A stretch of DNA of 64,000 nucleotides from positions 6,324,001 to 6,388,000 of the forward strand of contig NC_134026.1 in the NCBI RefSeq assembly GCF_964204645.1, written 5' to 3'. Origin of the DNA: Tubulanus polymorphus. Its lineage: Eukaryota; Nemertea; Palaeonemertea; Tubulaniformes; Tubulanidae. Position numbers and translations under genes: made by a program. Positions 48,849 through 60,800 of this stretch are shown piece by piece. The notes under the pieces were generated by a model. The model had not been told where the DNA came from. It did no database searches and saw only the letters and a program-made list of their open reading frames with translations. Each line of letters starts with the position of its first letter. Position 1 is the first letter of the stretch.

Positions 48849-51800
48849 CTGTGGATAGAATGATACATCGTCAGCTGCATAGATTTCATAAACTTAATGA
48901 GCCTTTCCATTCAACTTTTTTACTCTTATTCACTCAAAATTAGAAGATTCACAGAGTAGCTGTGTTAACCGGTATATAATAAATGAGTAGTACTATATAG
49001 GTTTACTATTTATTTGATGCACGAGCTTTTGTTACTATAATGAACAAGCTTCAGCAAGTGAATGATGAAGCTTCTACTTGTCTCATCATTTATTCAAAAT
49101 TAGAAGTTCATTTCCAATACTTCAACTGAATCTTAACCAATGACTATGGAACTGCAAAGTTCTGAATTTGACTCAAAGTTTGTCTAGTTCAAGTGTAAGG
49201 ACTGCGATGAACTCACATTATTAGCCTCTTGTCTCGCTCGTTGTATGCTGTCCTTCAGTTTACGAAGATCAGCTTCAATCCGTCTTTGAGTTTGTTTCAT
49301 TGCTGATAAACGCGATTCCAGTTTCATTGTAGAGTTGATCACTTCCTGAGCTTGTTTGTGACCAACTTCAACTATCAGCAGAAAAATAGTTCCATTAAAC
49401 AAGGTTTACATATCTTTCAGTTTATTTTAAGATAGATTCAACTGACCATCTTGTGGAGCGGTTCCGAGATTCACAGCTTTTTGAGCTTGGTATCGTTCCA
49501 TTTTCTTCACTAGAATATCCTCCACAAATGATTCAATGTTTGACGCAGCTTGTTTTGTTGTTAAGGCTGAATTCTGAGCTTCGCCAATTCTGTCGCTAGT
49601 TTTCAGTATCGCTGAATTCAGTTCTCGAACTACAAAAAATCAAATAAACGAAACGTTGACTGTTATTGACAAGATATACAGTTGTAAGGTTGATTTGATC
49701 AGGAGGAACCCGAATATGATGGTTGAATCAGATTAGGAGAGAATCCCACAATGATAATAAAAAGTCCGAAAATGAAACTTCGAGATAGTAGTTTATTTCA
49801 ACGTTTCGACTATATCCTAATAGTCATCTTCAGGAATAATGAGATACTACAGAAATTATGAGATATATATACAATCCAGAGACAAAGAGACTAATTCAAG
49901 TAATCAGAGATGATACAAACTAAAGGAAAATTAACGTAGAAACAGTTACACGCTAAAAACGTTTCACGTTATTGAATCAGATTCTCTGGTGTTTGTAGTT
50001 ACCCTGATCCTCAGCAGTCTCCATTGATCTCATCACACCTCGATTCTTACGTCTCACTTCTAACATCAACTCGTCGGTCTGCCTGACCTGAGACTCTGCC
50101 GCATCCAGACGTAGTTTATCACCTACATAAAACACATGATACGTATTTACAATATTCTAATGAACAATTCAAAGAATGATCAATAGATTCACCTTCAACT
50201 TTGCTGTTCAAACCTTCTTCTTGTTTTTTCAATGATTTGCTGTTATTCAAAATTCTTTTTGCTTCTTGGTCAATAATTTTCCCATTTAACATCATCAACT
50301 ACAGCGATTTATAAGCGAAGACAGTGAGTTCTATGAACTAGAATCTGATGTTTGCTTCATGGAGAGGATTGTTTTAACTTACGACACGTCGAGCATCCTC
50401 AGCAGCTCTTGTAGCATTCACTGATGCCGCTAGTGATGTATTGATGGCTTTGATGATGTTCTCATATACGGTAGCAGCTTTTACCGCATCAGCTGAGGCC
50501 AAACGTGTTCCAGCAAATTGTCTACAACGAATGACTTCAGGTCTCAAAAATGGATTATGTTATGATGAGGGAATTTTTCCGATTTCCTGAACTTACTTTT
50601 CGAGCCTTTTAGCCTGTGCTGTTAAAATCTCATTAGCGTGAGCTAGAGCCTTTCGCACTTTAGGCTCGACTCTCGGGTTGTTCTGCATGAGAAGTCCAGT
50701 CTTCAGTTCTAAATCTTTGAACAGTTTCAGGAGTTCATTGCGAAGTCTCGTCGCTCCCTGGAGATAAATTGAACGAAAAACCCCAAAATTAGGTTGAATG
50801 TTGGGCAATTTTCTGAAGCTTAAAGCTGAAAAATTCACCTGATAGTCACTTCTACCAAAGTTCCACAGCAGTTCAGTGGAATTTTCATTGATGGCCATAG
50901 TTCGCTGGATTCTTTTATTTACATCTTGTACAGCAGAATGGACAGTGCTTCTTAACGACTGAAAAATAGTGATCAATACTGATAGTCCATGCTTCCTTAC
51001 TCTCCTAAATCTAAAAACTCATCTTTACTAACCTTAACTTGTGAATGTTTATCTCTCACTGAGCGTAAAGCATCATTGATTGAATTGACTTTATCAATAA
51101 CGGGTTTAGAAATATTACGCAGTTCAGCTAATTTACTCATTATATCACTCATATCTTTCTCAACTTTAGACGTATTGAAGTTGATACCAGCGCGCATTGA
51201 ATCTTGAACACGTTTCAGCAGCATTTCGGCCAACCTTTAATTGAAAATCAGATTCATTAATTTCCAGTCCTGACCTGTCAAACTTGACAACAATCAGGAT
51301 ATCGTAAATTACTTTTTCTCATCAACTGCATCCATCTTTTTAACGTAGAAAGAACGTAGTTTGATCTCAGCGAGGACGTCTTCTGAATTTTTTAACATAG
51401 CCGTTACATCAGCGCTGTTGATTTTACCACCGCTGTGAAGATTCGATACTTGTCTCTTGAGTAAACCAACTGCAGCTAGAAAAACATAAAAAAACTTCTA
51501 ATGTTATTTTTCTCCAGCACAGAATATCTTCCATCAATCTGCCTTTGATTTTAGTAAAAGTCTACCTTGAATTCGATTGAATTCCTCAGCTATATGCCTC
51601 TCTAAAGTCGATGACTCTTCGTTAATTTTATCAGAATTAGTTTTAGTTGCCTCTGATTTCATTAACAGTCTGTTTGCCTACAATCATATGAACGTTTTTT
51701 AGCTTATGAAAATCTGAACAACCAATAATACAAGGGCATCATTTACGAACCTTGCGAAGAGTACGTTCAACCTTTCTGCGAACTTCATCTACTTTCGTTT

Positions 51801-54800
51801 TGAATGATGTGATTTCTGCGCTACGAACGGCCTTTTGCAGTTCCTAAAATAATCAAACACTATTTTCATAGAAGGTTTTACCTTAAAGAAAATAGGTGGC
51901 AATATATATATTCATTCCAACCTTAGCAGAATTTGTAGCATTCTCTATTTTCGTTAATCGTTTCCAGGGTAACACAACGACTCCGGACAGGTTGATCGGC
52001 TGAATCAAAGCTTCCAATTCATCAGTTCCCTGCATCAGTAATTTCGTACATCCCTCGTCACAAGCTGCAAAATATTCAAGTTCAATTTCAAAATAAATCT
52101 CTTAACCTTGTGCGCAGAATCACTGCAGTGATTACAGACCAGGCCACCTCATGTAGCTGGAACAAAGGCACACATAGTCCACATTTTCAATCAGTTATGT
52201 TTTACTTACATGAACATTTTCCATCAACTATAGCATAACGAGGGATACATTCATCACATTTATCTCCGGTTATGCCGGAGTTACACTGACATTTTCCATT
52301 TTCATCACAATCACTAGTGACAGAACCATCTACACTGCAGTTGCACGGGGTACACATTCCACCTGGTAATGAGGGGTTTCCATAATACGATGGAATGCAT
52401 CTGTAATACGTAAGATTTTGAAATACTCAATCAGTAAAATCCCTATTATACTTAGATCATCAAGCAATTTGAGAATATTTACTTTTCACAATGATTTCCT
52501 GTGAATCCAGCAGGACATTTGTCACATACATAGTCGCCACCAACTGCTTTACAAGTTGGACTGAAACTGAATATAAGAAACAAGTTGATGGTATATATTC
52601 TCCTCTTACATGGACATTAAAGCTATATATGTATCACGATATCTTGTGCCGTGTACACGCACGTATGTGAGATTCATGAATCTTAAAGTGTAGATAGATA
52701 TAAGGAATTCTACTGCACTGACAACAGTAATAAGTACATTTTAGTAGGGAAAGTCAAGAGGCAGCAAATTGAATGATAAAGATGACCATAGGAAGCTAGA
52801 AAACTGTATTCTAAAGTAGAATACAATTAATAGCAAAAAGAAGGAAATATACAAAGAACATAAGTTGGTTTCACGTGGAGATAAAAGCAGTAAGATATAT
52901 TGGAAGGACTGAAGCAGCAAAAAGAAAGGCAGTGAAATATAGCCCTGACGTTTGATATGAGAATAAGATTTAGAGTGAAGTATATCTTTTCAACTTTCCG
53001 ATGAAATTTGACTGTAGCGACATTCTCTAGTAGAATTTTTTCTAGTTCTTTATCTAGTATAGAGTAGGAAATGGAGCAAAAATTATATTCCGAGCAGAGA
53101 AATCTCCTCGATGAGCGACAAAGACACGAAAAGCAAGAAAAAACGATGCCAATACTGATACCTCTGACACCGAAAAAACCCATCATCAGAAACAAAACAG
53201 GACAGAGATGTAAACTGTCCATCATTTATACCATGAGATGCATCAGGTGAATGCCTATGTAAACTGAAGTACAGAGAGATCAGTTGCACTAAATGTTTCA
53301 GATGAAAATGTTACTCAATTATTCAATCTAATACTTCATTGATGAACTTCAGACATGTACGGTATGTGTTTGATGCATTTGACTTCTTCGATATAAACTA
53401 AAGATGGAGAAACTAGATTGAACTGATGTCTTCTATAACTCACTTGTTAGATTCGACTTTTAATGGACAGCCACATGGTTTACAAGAGTCCGGTTTACCA
53501 TGCCTTGCATCTCCGTAGAAACCTGTGGCACACAAATGACAACTGAACCCAATTGTGTTGTGTTGGCAATCCTAGAATGAATGCAATACAAGCATGTACG
53601 TATAGAACGGGTGCTATCCACCTGGTAAATTGAGTTCGATTATTGATACTTACATAACAATACCCAGTTTCAGGATGACATTTTTTGCTGTGGTTGTTAC
53701 ATTTACATGGTTTCACATCACCAATTAATGAGAGTAAATCATCTTTTCCTCCACCCCCACCATCAGGTTTAGAACCATCGGTTCCTTTGCCACCATCAGG
53801 TCCAGAGCCATCGGGTCCTTTACCACCATCAGGTCCAGAGCCATCAGGTCCTTTACCACCATCAGGTCCAGAGCCATCGGGCCCCTTGCCACCATCAGGC
53901 CCAGAGCCATCAGGTCCTTTGCCGCCATCAGGTCCAGAGCCATCAGGCCCTTTGCCACCATCAGGCCCCTTGCCACCATCAGGCCCCTTGCCACCATCAG
54001 GCCCAGAGCCATCAGGTCCTTTACCGCCATCAGGTCCAGAGCCATCGGGTCCTTTACCACCATCAGGTCCAGAGCCATCGGGTCCCTTGCCACCATCAGG
54101 CCCAGAGCCATCAGGCCCCTTGCCACCATCAGGCCCAGAGCCATCAGGTCCTTTGCCGCCATCAGGTCCAGAGCCATCAGGCCCCTTGCCACCATCAGGC
54201 CCAGAGCCATCAGGTCCTTTGCCGCCATCAGGTCCAGAGCCATCGGGCCCCTTGCCACCATCAGGCCCAGAGCCATCAGGTCCCTTGCCGCCATCAGGTC
54301 CTTTTCCGCCATTAGGCCCAGAGCCATCAGGTCCTTTTCCGCCATCAGGCCCAGAGCCATCAGGTCCTTTTCCGCCATCAGGCCCAGAGCCATCAGGTCC
54401 TTTTCCACCATCAGTCCCAGAGCCATCGGGTCCTTTTCCGCCATCAGGTCCTTTTCCGCCATCAGGTCCCTTGCCGCCATCAGGTCCTTTTCCGCCATTA
54501 GGCCCAGAGCCATCAGGTCCTTTCCCGCCATCAGGCCCAGAGCCATCGGGTCCTTTTCCGCCATCAGGTCCTTTTCCGCCATCAGGCCCAGAGCCATCGG
54601 GTCCTTTTCCGCCATCAGGTCCTTTTCCGCCATCAGGCCCAGAGCCATCAGGACCTTTGCCACCACCAGGTCCAACAACATTATTTCCATTAGGTCTCTC
54701 ACGATAATATCCATCAGCAGCATTCTACAAATAGATATATGAAGGATGAAAGAAAATAAAATGCCATTTAGTCCAATAATCACTAGCAGGAAATCATACA

Positions 54801-57800
54801 GAAACAAGAATGATGTACAATTTAAATCATGCAGCTTGAGGGGGAATTTAACTTATGCTCTAAACTAAAAGAAAAACATGTAACCACTGTGTATGGTGTA
54901 TTGCAAATGTGGTTAGTAATTGAACGAAAGCTTATTGTGAGGGAACAACAAGGGCAGGATTTGAAGCAAAACAACATATCACTGGGGATTCACAGTACTT
55001 ACAATATGTGATTAAAATTTTCTGAAATCAATTTTTCAAAGATATACACTCAATTTTGAACCGATAAGAGAAGTTGCCAAACATTCGTTTGAAGAGCTTT
55101 TGATAATTGACGGCAATTTCATGAACATACCTGACATGAGGTTCCATTGTACTGTTCTGGACACCGGCATACTTCAATTCCAGTAGCTATTTTCTGATTT
55201 TCATTTATTTTCGTCGGCACAGCGATATCAAGACTTATGTCAAATATTCTATGGGAAAAACAGTAATAGTTTAAAATTTTGAGGTATGCAGGTAGTATGA
55301 ACATTTATAATACTGTAGAACCCGCTTAATTTGGATCATTTGGGACCAACAAAATTCATCCGGTTTACGAGAAATCCTGATTAAAAGTCATTTTCTTGTA
55401 TATTAATGAACAATTGCACTGTATTGTATATTTTCTGGATTAGAAAAAAATCTGTATTCAGCCAATCCAGATTAAGCAGGTTTGACTATGATGAAATTTA
55501 TAAATTAGTATCTGTCTATACCTGGTATTTTTCAAGTTATTACAATTAGGACTAGCTTGTATTAGAAATGACTGTACATTCTGTAATGCAACCATCATCA
55601 TTGTACGACTGACAGAATCCTGACCAGTTGCTGCATCTTTCCATTTATCCTGTTCAACAAAGCAATACACAACATAAAACTCCATGTCCATAAACATCAC
55701 TTCAAACTCCCGAATTCGTCAGGGAGCGAGCAGCAAAACATCATCCAGCATTACTTACCTCACGTAATAGAACTTCAAATGTGTTATTAACTCCAGGAAT
55801 GAGCACTTGATCTGTGAAATATTCCAAATACACTCTGCGATTTCCAACCATTTGTATGAGAGGATTCGTTTTAGCTTGTCTTCCACTCGTCGAAGTAGAG
55901 TCAGTTTCATAATAAACGGTAAATCTTAATTTACCATTGTATGACAGAATCTGTAAAAAAGAATGTAAGTTAGAATATCAATCTATCACCAAAACGAATT
56001 AGGTTTAAAATTCTAATAAATAACGCATACATTGTCTCCATAGATATTATCAACGAGGTTCCAATATAATGGTTTCGGTGAGTTGACATAGATTTCTTGA
56101 AGTCCTGATGGAATAACGAGCAGTTCACGTCTTGTATCGATAACTCCACCGGTTTCTCTTGTGTTCGATACTTGTCTTGATGGATACATCACCTAAGGAC
56201 AAACAGGAATAAGATAACATGATATATTTTATTTATCACTGCCTGATGAATGTTAATGAATGTGTGGAATAGGATACCTTATTGAAGGAAGAAAGGATTA
56301 GCCGGATATACTCATGATAGAAAGAAATGTGTAAGTATTGACATACCTTGTTCCAGTAATAATTTGCTTGTTTACAGGCTTTAGTTCGACCAAAACAGAA
56401 ACAGCTCGTACAACCATTAGGATGATTTGGTTGTAGACCGAATGATTGTGATGAACATTCTGTACATTTCTTTCTGATGACATTAGCCTAAAAGGAATGA
56501 GCAGAAACTGAGAAAACTGAATGTATACAGTAATGGACATTTTACCTATATCATATATGTAGCTTTTGGATTTCATACCTTACAATAACACTGGCCTGTT
56601 ACTGTGTCACATTCACAAAGTCCATCCTTGGAACACCTTGAGGGAGCTGATCCACCGATATCACATAAGCAGGGTTTACATTTCGGATATTTGAAATAAC
56701 CAATGTTACATCTGTCGCAACTTTCTCCTGTGAATTCTGCTTTGCACGGACATTTACCAGTAAGTAGATCACACTGTTCAGTGATTGACCCTGTCATATT
56801 ACATTCACATTTCTGAAAATTTGCATTGAAATATATTAGTTTGTTGAAGTATCGAATTAAATTGTAGTAGATGCTATCTTTAAGTGCAAGAATTATACAC
56901 TACCTTACAACCTTTGTAACTGTCATAACCCCAGTGGTTTGCAGCACAAGATTCGCAATATTTTCCAACAGTGTTTGGAGGACAGACACATTGTCCTGTA
57001 ACAGGGTCACAAACCTGTCCTTTTGCCGGACATTCCTGGCACTCTGTAGATAGAAAATAAATGCTACAGCCTTTCGAAAATGTCATAAGTTTCGATTGAT
57101 CCATTAAAATCATTGACAAATTTAGCCAACTGTACTTTGAATTAAGATTGAGGGCTTCATCTATTTGGTATTTTGACTTCACTTACTGAGACAACCTGAT
57201 GCTGAAAATCCCCAGTATCCCTCTAAACAGTGATCACATTGACGACCATTGACTCCGTATTTACAAGCGCAACGTCCTGTAATTTCATCACAATCGGGCA
57301 TTTTAGATCCTTCACTATTACAGTTACACTGCAGGCAACCTACATCCTTTTCCATATCCCAGAAATGTAGAGGCTGCAAACAAAATGCGAACTAGCTGTA
57401 TATAGTCGAGTGATCCATGAATTGATAGGTGGATGTTATATGGTGTATTTTCTAGATGTTACCTGACACATGTCACATCTCCTTCCTTTTACGTTTGGTT
57501 TACAAATACATCGTCCAGTTGTTTTATCACAATCAGAACCATTTGATCCCTTCATATAACAATCACAGGCTGCAATTAGAATTCCATACAAATGATTTCA
57601 TGTACAAAACAAGATACATGTACATTACAACCATATCACAGAGCATTATACTAGAGAATCATACAGAAGCCCTTTATTAGAGAGAATTTGAGGTATGAAT
57701 GATACGAACCCCTACAACCAGCTAAACTGAATCCATAAAATCCAGCATCACATTCATCGCAATTATCACCAGTTACACCATCTTTACAGGGGCACTTTCC

Positions 57801-60800
57801 ATCAACTGGGTCACAAATATCAGACCGTGAACCAATCACATCGCAGGAACATTTTACGCAACCAGCGACGATATTCCCATAACCAGACTGAAAACAAGCG
57901 GATGAAAGATTAGAGTCGGTTCATTTAGTGAATGATGACATGATTTAAAGTTACCTCACCTGACATCGGTCACATGCTCGACCTTCATAACCCGATCTAC
58001 ATTGACACTGTCCATTTAATGGGTCACAAGTCTTACCAAATGATCCATATTTGTTACAACCACACTCTGGAAGTCAGAACAGTCCATTGATTCAGAATAG
58101 TTTTGACATTTTTCCCAACCAGTTCATCCAAACTTATCATTACTAACCTTTACAGCCTCCGTTGATCGCACTGCCATAGTAGCCATATTGACAACGTTCG
58201 CAGTGTTCTCCTTCAGAATTATTGATGCATTTCAAACATTCACCTGTCGACTGGTCGCAGTTTCCTTTTACTCTTTCATCCACGTTGCCGCTGCAGTTAC
58301 ACTTATGACAAGATGAACCCTGTTCAGTAGCATTACCATGATAACCTTCAGCACACCTAGTAACACATAGAATAACCTTAGAAAACTTGACGTTGAAATT
58401 GCAGGACATTTTGTGATTGATTCTGAGTTCAATCATGAATACCTTTCACAGTGGTTTCCAACATAACCGGTTTGACAATCTACACATTTGTATCCATGGT
58501 TGTCATCATCAGCGATACAAGTTGATGCGAAGTTATTTTCAGCGTTTAATAAAGGACAGGCGCATTGTTTACAGTCGGATGGTGTTCCTAGTTTAGCGTC
58601 ACCATAAAAGCCTGTTTTACACGTCTCACAGTGCATACCATCAGTGTTATGGGTACAATTCTAATAAAATAACACAATAAGAGAAAACCTTACCTCTTAT
58701 ATCTCAGAAAAGGTTTTTGAATTCGCAGAAAGAATGACAGCCTTTATACTTACCACACAGCCTCCAGAATAAGGATCACAAATATCTGCATGACTGTTAC
58801 AATCACATTGTTCACATTTTCCTCGAAATCTTTCATTATTTACCCTTCTGTATCCAGTTTTACACTCCTGATTAATACAGGTAACAATCAGTAATTGTCA
58901 ATTTATCAGGTTGATAAAATTCTTGATAAAGATCATTTACCTCACAAGAAAGTCCAGCATAGCCTCGTGGACAATTACATTGTTCTACAGAATGCATTAA
59001 TTCTCCTGGTAAACCGGGAGCTACTAATTCCAATGAGACCTGAAATAATCTGTAAAACAGTTCTCACGATCAATAACCTAAGAAACAGAGACTGAGTTGT
59101 AAAGCAGTTTCAAAACTTGGGGAACACTTGGCTTGACTTGAACATTTTGCAACCACCTGAAATAAGGGAACCACGCAAGAGATAGGTTTTATAGGTTTAG
59201 TAAAAATATCGAGGAACTAGGGGTCCAGGGACACCATGCCCACTTGGGAAGTGGTTCCAAATGCTCAACAATCTAACAATTTCATTATTCGACACCCCCT
59301 GGTGACCATATACAGAATCCAATGACCTTGAAACTCACCTCGTTACCACTTTAATATGGAAATACTAAGTTATCCACTATTCAACGCACCCTGGTGACCA
59401 TAGATGATGTCATGAGCTACAACTTTGCAATTGATTGTGGTTACAAAATATGCATTGATACGAATATAATATAGAAATACTCAGATATTGCATTATTCAA
59501 CGCTCCCTGGTGGCCATATACAAAAACTAATGACCTTGAAACTCACCACAATCATAGAACACGTTATGAGCTACAATTTTCTAAATGATTGTGGTAACAA
59601 AATACGCTTGGGTATCAATATAATGTGGAAAAACTTTTTCCCACTTACGAATGAGTACTGCTGACACCAAGATGGCCGCCAATTGCGTCATAATTGGCTG
59701 ATGAAAAATACCTGTCTCAGGTATAAAACATCCCTTTCCAAAGAATACCCATCACAAATTGCAATGAGAAATGATAAACCAGTAGGAAGCTACAGGACTC
59801 AGAATTTGGGCCAAAATTAACATTTTTGGGCACTAAAAAGGTCATAGGACGGCCATCTTGAGTCTGGTCGACCCAATTTTTGTTATGCTGATGGGCCCTG
59901 GGGGAATTCACATATATCCGAAAGATCAAGGTAATTGATCAAAGCGTCTTCAAAATTTCCCTCAAAAAGTTCAAAAATGTGTAAAAAGTGCTGATTTTGG
60001 CGAACAACAATGGCTGCCAGTCGGCCATCTTGAATCTGATGGGGCCAGTTTTTGGGCTGAAGATGTGTCTAGGGTAGATACATGTGTAACCCAAATATCA
60101 AGACATTACCTTGAAGCGTCTTCAAAACTTCCCAAAATAACTGGATTCCGTCTACGGACGGACGAACGGACGAACGACGGACGAAAAGTGAACGCAATAG
60201 CCCGCTGGGACTAAAGTCCCAAGTGGGCTAAAAAACCAAGGTTCTCCATAGGTTTTACTGTATCAATAACTAGATGAAGATCTGTATTGCCTATTCATTA
60301 GATTTCAACATTGAAGCACCTGACACTCTTCGACTAACCTCTCTAATTGTGGGATTTCAGGCTTTCATCATACTCACTGTGTTTCTATTTGTCTCGTATG
60401 AAATGAAGCTCTCAGTAACATTCGTTCTAGATCGACTAAAACCTCCATGAAATGTCTCTTTTTAACGATACCACCCGGTGAATCGTTCATGATGATGTAT
60501 CGGAAATTATTTTCCGTTAACTTCACGCTGATTCGATGATTCTGATCCTCGGTGAACACGGCTCCACCGTAAGCAATCCTTAATCCGGCACCCTAGAAAT
60601 CAGAGAAACAGCATCACCATCAGCTTCTTCATTGATTACAGTTGGTAGATCTGATATATAATGGAGTTAAGGTTTTGGATTAGAGTGAATTGTTATCCAA
60701 TCGGTCTAACTAATTTAATCTCATTCCCTGAACAAAAAAGAGATTTTGGTGTTCAGGGAGGGTGTTCTGTTGGTCATACCCCAAAAAGTTTTGAAAAATG

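Noticed and set aside
53685..54707. 340-codon + strand frame, Pro/Ser/Gly-rich ([11 protein letters not shown] repeats)
   Set aside because: It is the antisense reading of the 33-bp minisatellite. A repeat whose unit is a multiple of 3 stays open in several frames; the laminin sense frame has matching splice sites and flanking domains.
53725..54807. 360-codon - strand frame rich in Leu-Met-Ala repeats
   Set aside because: Same strand as laminin but a different frame of the same repeat; it has no domain and runs into intron at both ends.
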